From: Tieghemiomyces parasiticus
Taxonomy: Eukaryota; Kickxellomycota; Dimargaritomycetes; Dimargaritales; Dimargaritaceae
NCBI GenBank assembly: GCA_027575765.1
Contig: JANBPT010000993.1
Coordinates: 1 to 17,071 of the forward strand
DNA length: 17,071 nt
Direction: 5' to 3'
Under the pieces are notes generated by a model. The model did no database searches, was not told the DNA's origin, and saw nothing but the letters and a program-made list of their open reading frames with translations. Both the position numbers and the translations under genes were made by a program. Of this stretch, positions 1-10,275 are shown piece by piece (the stretch's first letter is position 1; every line of letters begins with the position of its first letter).

Positions 1-556
1 GTTTGGAAACTTTGGAAGGTTCCAAAGGCGCAAATGAAGCCACGAGACGCGGGCCGTATCTGACCCCGGCCTTGTGGGGTGTCACATGCCCCTATTGCCC
101 ACCGGTACTGGGCCGGAGTTACGGGGCTACTAGTTGACCGGGCTATCAGACCTGGGGCAGACGTTACCTGGCCGGCAACCCCAGTCGGGGGGCTATCAAG
201 GCGGGTGTTGCATCTTTGGCTTGTGTGACGATCTGCCATGGGAAGCGCAGGACCCTGCCGGTCCGCGTGGTCACCGGTGAGCGGGTTGCAGCCCCGCGTC
301 AGCGGACGAGAAGTTTAGGAACGTCACTGGGGTCGATCCGGGCAAGAAGGGTGTATGGTACGATCCCACACTGGCCCAATTATCCAAGGGTGGGGCGAGC
401 AAACACCAGCTCCAACACTAACGTACCAAAAGAAAATTGGTACAAACCTCAAAGATGTCACGTTCCTTCGCACGGTTACGGCAGACAGCTTTTTCTTTTT
501 TACACCAACAGAGTTGCATTGTCGCATCTGCCAGGTGGTGTACGAGCGCGCTGACT

Positions 557-567
557 GGGGGGGGGGG
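557..567 (+). repeat. Homopolymer run of 11 G
   Basis: Eleven consecutive G residues in non-coding DNA. This is a slippage-prone tract, so its exact length may vary or be an assembly artefact. Confidence 0.9.
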
Positions 568-604
568 TTATTTACTCAGTAGGCTGACGGTCCCTGAGGC
601 ACCG

Positions 605-620
605 CGGGGTAGTTACCCCG
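605..620. repeat. Short inverted repeat (7-bp arms, 2-bp spacer)
   Basis: The arms CGGGGTA and TACCCCG are perfect reverse complements separated by GT. This is a GC-rich cruciform- or hairpin-capable site with no gene nearby. It may be a dimeric protein-binding site, but nothing in the context supports a function. Confidence 0.5.
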
Positions 621-2413
621 GACCGGGGCCGGTTGGTGGGTGCGCCACTACGCATCCCAGGGGTCGGTCATGGACGGCTAGGCCCTAAATGAGCCACCTA
701 GAGGCACCCAAAAATGTCGTCATGACCGATTACCAATGCGAAATCTATCCGTATATACTATTCGTTGCTACCAAGGCATCAAAAAGCACCCTTGACATCC
801 CTGGCGCGGAGGGGCAGGGTCCAATACAGCTATGATCTTCGTGGAGGCCGCGAGCCAAACCCATCCCGGAGCCTGGGTGGCATCGTGGGCAGTGCCAGCC
901 TTGCCATGCAGGCTAGTCCAGCGCACGCATTTGTTGGTGTATGGGTATGCAGCCTGTGCCTTATAGATATAAACCAGTAGCGGGGAGGCCGCCCATTCCG
1001 GTATACCTGGTCGCAAGCGTTTTGCCCACACGTGGTGACTGGTGTGCCGCGTGACATGCAGGCCAGGGGTTGTAGAATGCGAAGGGCTGATCTGAATATG
1101 GCATCCTACAGTAACGTATACGCTAGCCCGCGGCCGTATGACCGCCACCTTGATGAATGGCCAGCCGGTTACTGTAGCACACCACTTCGAGCTGTACCAT
1201 GGACCCCTTCCAAGCAATGGGCACCTCGGGTCGACCGTGGTATGCAGCATTGGGCGCGAATGGGTCGAGCGGTTTTCCCACACCGCCTGGTGACCGTCCA
1301 GGCCAGGAATGTGCAGCTCTCCCAATTTACCTCAACCTTTTATTCGTCCACCGTAGCTTGACTGGGGGCAGAGGATTCGGCCTGGCTCTCGCCATAGCCG
1401 ACCACGGAAAACTCTCCGCCGCGGGGTAGCCCACCCTGCCAATATAAAATTTGCGTGCCGTCCTCGCCCTAGCCGCCACGGAGGATAGCATACACTGTTT
1501 TCATGACCTCTCTACGCACTTGATCCCTCTATGCGTTTAGTACCTCCGCTTGGCATGACCCCCGCTCGTACCTTGGCTCCTTGAGCGGCTTCCCTCTGAC
1601 TCTGTTCACTTCCCTACCGGTTCGGACCCATTGCGTCGACCTCGAATTTACCATTCCAGTCGCTTACCGTAGACCATCACCATATCTATATCTCTGACGC
1701 GGTATTCGCCGTGGCTTCTTTCAACCTCACCCTGCACCTGTTTGCAATAATACGCCCCAGGTAGGACCCTGCAGTCGTATCCTTTCTATTCTACACTCGG
1801 TTAGGACCAGGGAGCTGGGGATCTCTGGCCTCCGTCCTGGGCAGCCCCCGGAGCGTGAGCTAGCGTATCCCGTCAACTTGATTTCAAGTGCAACCGCGTA
1901 TCGCGGCTTCTCAATGATCTGCTAACTCTGCGTGCGTTCATCGCTCCGGGCCTCTTCCTGCTCTGCCTTTACCTACACACACTCCTCCCCGACATGCACT
2001 CAGTTTCACGGCACGTAGCTGTCTCTGTTAACAGCCGACAGCTCTGTGGTCGCTGATCTAGCGTCCATTATATCTCGGCCTATTGAATGCCAACTGCGAG
2101 TCCCGTTCCTGGGTCGCTCTTACATACCTAGTGGGAAGGGGGTTCATCGATATATCTTGTTTCAGTTGCCGTGACTGTCCCAACTCGGGTTTTCGCAAGT
2201 AAGTGAGGGGGGGCATTTCTCCCTGTCGCACTCTACCAGCGGAGCTTCGATGGCTCCTCGCCATTCTGCCGTATCTCTTATCGGGCGGATAACTCGCGGC
2301 TGGACTAATCCATGACCAATATTAACGACCCATGTACCCACGGTCTCGACATGTACGTCGGTCATTACATACCACCACTGCCGTCGGTTTACAACGCGAC
2401 TCCGTTAGTCAGT

Positions 2414-5185
2414 ATGGCCACGATTGACAGCACCACAGGATCGCAAGGGTCGGATCTTGATAGCTCCCTGCTTCCGGAACCGGCCCTCCACGAGAAGAAG
2501 GCGCTCAAGGTCGATGAGGCGATCCATGTCGAGGTTGCCGAAGACATTCCTCCGGAACTCGAGGCTCTCCTGCACACCGATCCAGGTCACGGCCTGACGG
2601 CCGCCGAGGTCGAGGACCGCCTGGCCCAATTTGGTCGTAACGAAATTTCAGAACACAAGACCAACCCGATCCTTAAGTTCCTCGGCTACTTCACCGGGTC
2701 CATCGCCTTCCTCATCGAGATTGCCTGTATCCTGTCGGCTGTGGTGCGCGACTGGCTGGATTTTGGGATCATCCTGGGCCTACTCTTCCTCAATGCCATC
2801 ATTGGGTTCGTGGAAGAGGCCCGTGCCGAGAGCGCCCTGGACGCCCTCAAGAGCACCCTCGCGCTCAGGAGCAAGGTGTGGCGTGACGGCGAGCTGATCG
2901 AGGTGGAGTCGGTCACTCTGGTCCCCGGGGATGTGGTGGTGCTCCGCCTGGGTGATATCGTGCCCGCCGACGCCCGACTGCTGGGCCTAGACGCCACAGG
3001 TGAGATTGCCGACAACGAGCTGCAGATTGACCAGTCGGCCCTGACCGGCGAGTCACTGCCGGTCAGCAAGGGTAAAGGCGGGGTCGTGTACTCCTCGTCC
3101 GTTGTGAAGCAGGGCCAGATGATGGCCGTGGTCACCAAGACGGGTGCCCACACCTTCATCGGCCGCGCCGCCAACCTCATTTCAGTGACTGCCGAGGCCG
3201 GTCACTTCCAAAAGATTGTCAACCGGATCGGTAACTTCCTGGTCATCATCACCGTGGTCATGGTCATCGTGCTGTTCGCCTTCCTCCTCGTGCGCAAGGG
3301 TAAAGACAAGGTCCTCGATGTGCTGCGTAGCGTGCTAGTCATTACGGTGGCCGCCATACCCGTGGGTCTGCCTACCGTCCTCTCGGTGACCATGGCAGTG
3401 GGGGCCAAGCAGCTGGCCAAGAAGCAGGTCATTGTGAAGCGCCTGACGGCGGTGGAGGAACTGGCCTCTGTCTCGGTGCTGTGCTCGGATAAAACCGGTA
3501 CCCTTACCCTGAACGAGTTGACCTTCGACGAGCCCTACCTTAAGCCAGGATACTCGCAAGAGGACATCCTACTGTATTCGTACCTCTCCTCGGAACCGGG
3601 AACTCGCGACCCCATCGAGGTGGCGGTCCGCACCGCCGCCCAGGAGGGTGTACCGCTTCTTCACGACGTGAAGGGCCACAACATCCCGGGCTACAAGGTG
3701 ACCAACTTTGTACCATTCAACCCGGACACCAAGATGACCCGCGCCACGGTCCGTCACGGCGACTCGGGCGACACCTTCATGGTGGCCAAGGGCGCCCCAC
3801 AGGTCATCGTGTCCCTGGTGGGAGACGACGACGACGCTGTCCGGGCTGTCAATGCGCTGGCTAAGCGGGGCCTACGCGCCCTCGGCGTGGCACGCACCGT
3901 CCCCGGTGACCTGGACCGTTGGGAGCTGGTGGGCATGATCTCACTTCTGGACCCGCCGCGACCAGACTCGGCCGATACTATTCGGCGCTGCGCCGAGTTA
4001 GGCGTGGTGGTCAAGATGGTGACGGGCGATCAATTGGTGATTGCTAAGGAGGTGGCCTGTCGCCTGGGCATGCAGCGCGCCATCCTGGACACGCAGAAGC
4101 TGGTGGACCCCGATGCCAGCGAGGCCGAAATCACCCGCCGCTGCTACCACGCCGACGGGTTTGCACAGGTCATCCCGGAACACAAGTTCCGCGTGGTTGA
4201 CCTCCTGCAACAGGCTGGATACCTCGTTGGCATGACGGGTGACGGGGTCAACGACGCCCCAGCGCTCAAGAAGGCCAACGTGGGCATCGCCGTCCACGGG
4301 TGCACCGACGCCGCCCGCAGCGCCGCCGATATCGTCCTGCTCCAACCGGGCCTGTCGGTCATATGCACCGCCATCGAGACGTCGCGCCAGATTTTCCAGC
4401 GCATGCGCAGCTATGCCCTGTACCGTATCACCTCCACCATTCACTTTCTCATGTTCTTTTTCATCGTGACTTTGGCCTTCGAGTGGGAAATGCGGGCCAT
4501 CCTGCTGATATTTATTGCGGTGCTTAATGATGCCGCCACCCTGGTCATCTCGGTCGATAACGCCCAGATCTCCCGGTCCCCTGACAAGTGGCGGATCGGC
4601 CAGCTCATCTCGCTTAGTTTCGTGCTGGCCTGTTTTCTTACCATCATGTCCTTTGCGCACTTTTTCGTCGCCAAGGACGCCTTTGGTATCCCGTTGGACG
4701 ACCCTCGCCTTGAGACCATCATGTACCTGCACATCTCGTCCTGCCCACACTTTGTGATTTTCTCCACGCGGCTCTCCGGCTTCTTCTGGGAGAACCTGCC
4801 CTCCTGGATTTTCACTGTGGCCATTCTGGGGACCCAGGTGTTCGCCATGTTTATCTCCATCTTTGGCGTCCCAGGGCTCACCGCCTCCATCGGTTGGGGC
4901 TGGGGCCTGGGTATCATGGGCGTTTCCCTCATTTACTTTGTGATTTTGGACGTGGTCAAAGTCTTTGTGATTCGGGCCTGGTCATTTGAGCTGGTGGCTA
5001 AACTCTGGCCCTCACGCCGCCACCGGTCCAAACTGACCCAGCGCAAGGTACAGTACGAGGTTGACCAACGTGTCCATCACAACATTGGCCGACTGCGCGC
5101 CGTGGCGAAGGTTGCCTATGCCGTCAGCGCCTTCCAGAACACCCTGTCCGAGAAGCAGGTCCAGGCGCCGCTCGCCGTCATGTAG
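2414..5185 (+). CDS. PMA1: Plasma-membrane P-type H+-ATPase (P3A type, Pma1-like)
   Basis: Single-exon gene for a proton-pumping ATPase that uses ATP to drive H+ out of the cell and energise nutrient uptake. With the ATG at 2414 the product is 923 residues, close to the family norm (yeast Pma1 is 918). Seen in order (numbering from 2414): acidic cytosolic N-terminus; M1-M2 (about 90-133); actuator motif TGES (211-214); M3 and M4 with IPVGLP; phosphorylation motif DKTGTLT with Asp359; nucleotide-binding KGAP (Lys459); TGD (537-539); hinge TGDGVNDAP (608-616); M5-M10, with Asp706 in LNDAATL of M6, matching the M6 Asp needed for H+ transport. The cytosolic tail is about 70 residues, basic at first, and resembles neither the yeast nor the plant regulatory end. 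ATG 2414 has A at -3 and G at +4; an in-frame ATG at 2312 has T at -3 and would add 34 residues. No catalytic motif is missing. Function confidence is very high; start confidence is moderate. Confidence 0.95.
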   Translation: MATIDSTTGSQGSDLDSSLLPEPALHEKKALKVDEAIHVEVAEDIPPELEALLHTDPGHGLTAAEVEDRLAQFGRNEISEHKTNPILKFLGYFTGSIAFLIEIACILSAVVRDWLDFGIILGLLFLNAIIGFVEEARAESALDALKSTLALRSKVWRDGELIEVESVTLVPGDVVVLRLGDIVPADARLLGLDATGEIADNELQIDQSALTGESLPVSKGKGGVVYSSSVVKQGQMMAVVTKTGAHTFIGRAANLISVTAEAGHFQKIVNRIGNFLVIITVVMVIVLFAFLLVRKGKDKVLDVLRSVLVITVAAIPVGLPTVLSVTMAVGAKQLAKKQVIVKRLTAVEELASVSVLCSDKTGTLTLNELTFDEPYLKPGYSQEDILLYSYLSSEPGTRDPIEVAVRTAAQEGVPLLHDVKGHNIPGYKVTNFVPFNPDTKMTRATVRHGDSGDTFMVAKGAPQVIVSLVGDDDDAVRAVNALAKRGLRALGVARTVPGDLDRWELVGMISLLDPPRPDSADTIRRCAELGVVVKMVTGDQLVIAKEVACRLGMQRAILDTQKLVDPDASEAEITRRCYHADGFAQVIPEHKFRVVDLLQQAGYLVGMTGDGVNDAPALKKANVGIAVHGCTDAARSAADIVLLQPGLSVICTAIETSRQIFQRMRSYALYRITSTIHFLMFFFIVTLAFEWEMRAILLIFIAVLNDAATLVISVDNAQISRSPDKWRIGQLISLSFVLACFLTIMSFAHFFVAKDAFGIPLDDPRLETIMYLHISSCPHFVIFSTRLSGFFWENLPSWIFTVAILGTQVFAMFISIFGVPGLTASIGWGWGLGIMGVSLIYFVILDVVKVFVIRAWSFELVAKLWPSRRHRSKLTQRKVQYEVDQRVHHNIGRLRAVAKVAYAVSAFQNTLSEKQVQAPLAVM

Positions 5186-5399
5186 AGGGTTGTACCAGAT
5201 GATTACACCACGGATACACCATAGTGTGGTGCTGACTAGTCACCGCCCCCCCCACTCCGCTTTGAATGCTATAGTCACCCCTATTTCCACTACCTACTGT
5301 CGGGCCTAAATCTGAATCAAGTACGTGGTATAAGTCAAGGCCAGATTAACCTGGTTCTCATTGATTTCATTCAGAGGTATTTTCCAATATAGTGAACGG

Positions 5400-5413
5400 T
5401 CGGACTAGTCCGA
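5400..5413. repeat. 14-bp perfect palindrome
   Basis: The sequence TCGGACTAGTCCGA equals its own reverse complement. It sits about 215 bases after the pump's stop codon, next to an AT-rich stretch. It could be a dimer-binding site or a 3'-end structure; chance is also possible at this length in 17 kb. Confidence 0.5.
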
Positions 5414-6579
5414 TCTATATTCTTATATTAATATGCCATCTAAAGTAACGGAGTCGGGAACTGACGAGTCCCTTATTTTCGGATGACCACGGCGGGCCTT
5501 GTTGGTATCGGGTCATATTTTGGGAGTATCATACTCGATGACTACAACATGAGAGTGGGCCTGTAAGGCCATCTCATACCTCACTGTGGTAATCCGAGCC
5601 CCCAAGCGGTGGTTTATTGCAATCCGTGCGAGTTTAGGTATAAAGTAAGGTACAACATTAGTGATTAGGTTCGCAGGCTTATAGTGCCGGGAACTGTGGG
5701 GGGATGGATTTTGGTCTGGGGCTCGGTGGTCGGTCATGAAGAGGTTTTCATGAGTTTTTTGGTTCGGCCAATCGCCAACTGCTACGGAGGTCGTGGTCAT
5801 TCCTACAAGGCATTGGTCTGGCTTGTAGGATTTCGGTGAACGTTGGTTTTTGAATGCTGACAGTAACCCTAGGTCATTTTTCAGTAGTATTCGGGTTTGC
5901 AATGAATAGCAGCCCCGATTCACACCTCACAAGGCTTTTAAGAGAGTTCCGTTTCGGTCCTCAGTGGTCAATTGCCCACTGTATATTGCTTATGGGTCCC
6001 AACTGAGCTTCCTAATATATAGCGGTATCCTTACTAGCGCACCCAAAGCCACCGCTGCCGTTCAGACACCCCCTCCCCATGCCCTACTAGCCTTCTACCC
6101 TCGGCCCACTTCTCCGACCTTAGTGCGCCACCTGCTCTCCCTTACTTACACACACGTTCGCGCCTTCCCATACCCTCCCGCTCGGCCGCCCCACTTAGAC
6201 CCGCCATTAAATCTGGCGTGATACATCTCTTCGCCGCACGACCTTGCTCCCTTGCGTTCTTTCATTCAGCGAGCACGACTAGCTACCAACAGGCCCACGC
6301 CCAATATAGTTAAGGACCAACAAAGACCATACCAGGATTCGACAAGTACCACACCCCACGTTCCTCACCCGTTTCTCTCGGTCGCAATACGATACAACCG
6401 TACATTGGACACTGCCCTGACAGCATCACCCCGTTGAGATCAACCATCTTATTACCAATGTCAGACCTGGTCGCTTGCCCATGCTGACTCTTTATTACTA
6501 CGACCTGAACCTCGTGGTTCCAACCTTTCAGGCTGCTCTAGTCAGGAACACAGGCACGACCGAGTGGTGTAGACGATGG

Positions 6580-6585
6580 TTTAAT
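6580..6585 (-). terminator. Possible poly(A) signal ATTAAA of the secreted-protein gene
   Basis: ATTAAA on the minus strand lies about 54 bases after the stop codon of the gene ending at 6639. It is the commonest variant of AATAAA and the spacing is normal for a short 3' UTR. Confidence 0.4.
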
Positions 6586-6638
6586 TCAGGTAAAGCAGCA
6601 TTTCACCAGCCCATACGTGAGCTTAGTGCCTTACGCAT

Positions 6639-7601
6639 TTAGACAAGATCATACTTGTTAATTATCTTCTCCGGTGAAATATTGTCTTGTGAGTACTCAG
6701 CCAAATGTCTGACTATATCGACTGACGGGGCCTTGGTCCACAGGCTGACCATTCTATAATCGTTTCTGGTCGACGCCAGACGCCTAACTAAGGCTGGACA
6801 GTCCAGGCTTGCCGGGCGCCCTTGGGCGGCATGGAAGGGTATAGTGAACTCGATCTTTCGGGGCATCTGGGAGGTATCCATGGTCACAAAGGCGGGCATA
6901 CAATTGAGACTTTCTACACATTTTTTAGCGTAGTTCAGATCTATGACCTTGCCGCGCCAAGACTTTGTCTCTCCATCAACCATTCTTTCCACATGCTTGG
7001 TAGATGGTGTACTGAGTTTTTTCCGGATTGTGGCTATATCTTTCCCAATGACCTCCGGTGTGATCTCGGCGTTGTGGGTCGGAGGCTTAGTGATGGAACG
7101 GATGTGACAAGCGCGGCTGATATTCTCTAGTCTATCAAGGAATTTTCTATGTTGATAAAGGGTGTACTTAACTCCCATGAATTGAGGGTCGTTGAACAAC
7201 CAGTTTTTGATGGCTTTCCAAGCGAGTTCGGCAGCATCAGGGTTATCATTGCTGGTCGAGGTCATAGCATGATTGGCCGTTTGGGAGCTTACACTGTCGG
7301 AATCGAAGGGGAAGGCTGGGATTGAGGCGGTAGCTAGATTATTCATGGCTTGGTGGTTATATTGGCCACTCCAGAATAGATTTTCTAAAAGGCCCATGGA
7401 CTCCTCGATCGACTGGGCACTTGGTACAGTGGAGGGGCCCAGCGTGTCGTGGACGCTATCCCTTAATGACCTGTAGTACGGATGTGGGACTGAGGGCCTC
7501 GTAGTGCCGCCATGATCGCGGGAGCCGATACCTCCGGCTTGGGACGAGGGTGTAAGGGCCAGCACGAGGCCGATAACGAGCATGGGCAACGCGGCGGTCA
7601 T
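6639..7601 (-). CDS. Secreted protein of unknown function
   Basis: An uninterrupted 320-codon frame that I do not recognise. Residues 1-22 look like a classical signal peptide: short N-region, hydrophobic core around LVIGLVLAL, and a plausible cut after SSQA (Ala22). The rest has no further membrane span. The mature part begins with a Gly/Ser/Pro-rich stretch (about 23-65), then a more helical body with aromatic and charged residues. It has four Cys (165, 228, 234, 268), enough for two disulfides, and an N-glycosylation site at Asn160 (NIS); Asn307 is followed by ISP and is less likely used. The start ATG has A at -3 and is 189 bases from a TATA box. Base use differs from the neighbours: blocks I counted inside it are about 37-42% GC, against about 62% in the pump. 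That fits a fast-evolving or lineage-specific secreted protein, such as a cell-surface or interaction factor, but no role can be assigned. It is surely a real gene less certainly than the others. Confidence 0.75.
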   Translation of the reverse strand: MTAALPMLVIGLVLALTPSSQAGGIGSRDHGGTTRPSVPHPYYRSLRDSVHDTLGPSTVPSAQSIEESMGLLENLFWSGQYNHQAMNNLATASIPAFPFDSDSVSSQTANHAMTSTSNDNPDAAELAWKAIKNWLFNDPQFMGVKYTLYQHRKFLDRLENISRACHIRSITKPPTHNAEITPEVIGKDIATIRKKLSTPSTKHVERMVDGETKSWRGKVIDLNYAKKCVESLNCMPAFVTMDTSQMPRKIEFTIPFHAAQGRPASLDCPALVRRLASTRNDYRMVSLWTKAPSVDIVRHLAEYSQDNISPEKIINKYDLV

Positions 7602-7789
7602 GGTAGTAGGTCGCCTAGGAGTGGTTATGGTGAGTTGGTGGAGTTGGAGTAGCTAGAAAGAACGGGTTAACTAGTACCAGATCAAGACAATGGGCAGGGA
7701 CGTCGGTCAGGTGCAGGCCGGGGCAGTAGAGCAACAGCTGGCAAGGGTAGGGAAGACGCGGTAGCAGCGTTGGGGTGGAGAAGGAAGGG

Positions 7790-7795
7790 TTTATA
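7790..7795 (-). promoter_or_regulatory. TATA box upstream of the secreted-protein gene
   Basis: TATAAA on the minus strand, within CTTATAAACCC, lies 189 bases before the ATG at 7601. The DNA between is CT-rich on the coding strand, as is common in fungal leaders. This would give a 5' UTR of roughly 100-160 bases. Confidence 0.5.
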
Positions 7796-10275
7796 AGTGG
7801 CAGAGTCGTGCTCTACCCTTTTTTTTGCAGTTGGGCCAGGCGATACGTATAAGGACACCGATGCTGGGCTCTGAAGCAGACAGTGTGTTGCCGTCGTCGT
7901 CTCCTACCGAATCATCTTGTCCCTTTGCTCGTCGGTCGAACGAAGGCAAAAGAAGTCGACCACTCCCATTAGGGCCTTACAAGGGTCACCTCGTACCGTA
8001 GCCACCAACCTGTGTCTTTCCACCAATACCACCCCTCTGTAGGTGATACCGGGCATGGTGACAGACGCAGGGCGGACACGCTGTTTAGTGCCAACCATTT
8101 ACATGGGGATCCATGATTCGGGCCGTGTCACCTCATTTCCCTCGTTGGATCTGTCTCCGTCCTCGGCTCTCCCCTTCAATCGACCCGAAGCAAAGGACCA
8201 CGACTCGGTTTACGCTCAGAATAAATCGTCAGCCATACTATTAGCTAAACCTCATTTTTATATGAAGACCGAGGGGAGCGGAGGAGACTGAGGCAACCGG
8301 GATGGCTGTGTCATCGTGTGTACCATGTCTCATCTCTGTCCCGCACGGCCTCGGACGTATGGCCTACAGGAAGACCCCGTTCTATCGATCGCTGTCAATG
8401 TAGCCAGCTAAGGCTATATCGTTAGAGATGAAATTGTCGGTTGGGCCCTTATCCCGTCGGTCAGGTGGTACGGCCGGCCACGGCTGGAAGGGGTTGCACC
8501 GTCCGGTCAACCACTTTTTGGCTCGTTTGCGACCTGGTCAGAGAACGTTTTGACAAGTTGTTTTCATAGCTTCAATCATCTTCAGCGCGGACTTCGGTCT
8601 CCTTAACAAGTAATTGTGTTGGTAATAGTAATCATGGGTCGCATCTAGAACCTTAGAGCGAGGCGGTTTGCACCGATGAGCAGGTGGCTGGCAAGCATAT
8701 TTTACTTTACATCCTACTTATGCGGCCTTGGGAGAATAAACAGCGCCACACTACCTAAGGATACGGGGTTAACATCCCTTGGAATTGCCCCTATAGAGTC
8801 CACCAAACTACCATCTTGGCCCGCATCGGTATGATATCACCCACTTTGAACAAGGGAGCAGATTTTAACCGGTCGTAACAAATGTATGGGCCAGTAGCTC
8901 GGCGTCATCCGCACTAGTAGTGATAAGAAACTACAATGGGGACTGCTCACTGCCTGTAATGGTTCCAAAGGCCTCTAGGGAAGTAATGTGGCTACCCTGG
9001 TATCCAGGTGTACCAGTGCTAGTAGCAGAGTGAATAAAAAGGGGGAACGTAGGATGCTGGATTTATAAAGGCCATGACCCATCCGTCTTAGGTACCTGAA
9101 GACACCTAGATCCGCGCCGTGCAGTGATCACCCGCCTTTGTTCTTTAGTATATTGGTTCCCCAGGTGAGCCGAGGGGGGGAGGTTCACCAAACGCGAGTA
9201 AGGTTCAGGGTTGAACAAGTAGATAAGAGTACAACTCATGGACACACGTCAAGGAAAACAAGTGACGGAAGTGAATAATTGGAGGTGGTGGATGGATGTC
9301 AAATGAAACTAAACCGACGGAAGTAGCGGAGATCGGACAGTTGATGGAATTAAACGGCGTGCTTCTTTACGCTAAGGTTTCTTCCAGTACTAGATGGGCC
9401 GAATGACATTTCTGGTTGGGGACGAGACCTCTAAACACCACATAGAGTTACACAATATAATCGGTGTACCTTAATGTCGGTACCCAGAAGCCGACAACCA
9501 CGGATGCCGACAGAACCCTGCAAGTCACGACGGCGCCTCGCAGGAATACCACGCCTCCTTAGCATTAACGATTGATCCGACATGGTGACTTACGAAGACT
9601 CACCAGCTCTTCATGACTAACCACCGAACCAACCAAACCCGAGGCCCGACTTCCAGCACATCCACCGGCGATATAAGCCATCGACTTTATCAAATAACGA
9701 CTACCTCATCTTTATTTTTATCTACGTCGCATTCCTCTGAATAAACCAGCCTCCGAGTCTCGACCCACCGTAAGTATTCTATAAAGTAGATGTAGGTCGG
9801 GTGAATGCAATGGCTGCTCTTTATCCATCGCTGTGTGTTTGTCGCGTTCCTGTGGTCAGGTTTTATGGTTGATTATATGGACAGGGGAGCAAAAAGGTAA
9901 TGTGGTGTGGATGTCTATGCATCTTCTGCGAGTGTTAGGAGGTGAAACTTTTAAAAGGAGCGCCAGGCGTAGTGACCATGGGCCTGCGTCTAGAGAAGAC
10001 CTGGCCGCAACCTCGGCTGGAAACGCACCACATGGCTGTGTGGTCTTGTTGGCATGGACGGTATATCGTTACAAAGATTCAGTTATATCTGCAAGGGGCA
10101 AGGGTAGTGGCTCAGCGTTACTAATGCTGATGATTCAAGTGACTGGGACTATTAGGTCTTGGACGAGGCCAGGTGACTGAGGTAGGTTCAAATGTTTGGA
10201 AGGGGGGTAACGTATTGGAAAAGAATCCTATCATAATGGTTTAGGTTGGGAGTATTTTTGACCATCTGCCAGCTG

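Larger units (their letters stand above)
1..2413. other. Gene-free upstream region; pyrimidine-rich promoter/5' UTR zone for the H+-ATPase
   Basis: No convincing gene was found on either strand. The open frames here (up to 185 codons, 768-1325 minus) lack an ATG start or a recognisable domain and overlap one another in several frames, as expected by chance. Contents seen: an 11-G run (557-567), a small perfect inverted repeat (605-620), and from about 1440 to 2290 a plus strand clearly rich in C and T (about 65-70% pyrimidine in the two 60-base blocks I counted, 1501-1560 and 1921-1980). Possible TATA-like spots are near 1442-1449 and 2151-2156. Fungal genes with high expression, proton pumps among them, often have CT-rich leaders, so I read the right half as promoter and 5' UTR of the pump. 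The transcription start cannot be placed, and an intron in the leader cannot be excluded. Confidence 0.55.
5186..6638. other. Spacer between convergent genes (3' flanks), no gene seen
   Basis: This lies between the end of the H+-ATPase (+) and the end of the secreted-protein gene (-). It holds an 8-C run (5246-5253), an AT-rich patch (about 5413-5435), a 14-bp perfect palindrome (5400-5413) and a strongly pyrimidine-rich plus strand around 6040-6270. The longest open frame (5513-5923, minus, 136 codons) starts at GTG and has no family resemblance I can name. No canonical AATAAA follows the pump gene, so its cleavage site is uncertain. Confidence 0.5.

Noticed and set aside
216..688. Overlapping plus-strand frames of 75-112 codons
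   Set aside because: Three different frames are open over the same DNA with no domain; the G run would also make any reading frame unstable.
768..1325. 185-codon minus-strand frame
   Set aside because: Begins at TTG rather than ATG, overlaps several frames on both strands, and its His/Trp/Thr/Pro/Arg-rich product matches no family I know.
3998..4750. 250-codon minus-strand frame
   Set aside because: Lies wholly antisense to the conserved catalytic core of the H+-ATPase; it is a by-product of GC-rich codon use.
5440..5500. Hammerhead-like CTGACGA core
   Set aside because: The required GAAA and closing stems are absent; a seven-base match is expected by chance.
5513..5923. 136-codon minus-strand frame in the convergent spacer
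   Set aside because: GTG start, first ATG 41 codons in, no recognisable domain; considered as a transposon remnant but no motif supports it.
9833..10180. 115-codon plus-strand frame
   Set aside because: GTG start, no domain, and it lies antisense to the 3' flank of the PPR gene.
10180..10205. tRNA B-box-like GGTTCAAAT
   Set aside because: Does not complete the GGTTCRANNCC pattern, and no cloverleaf arms can be drawn around it.
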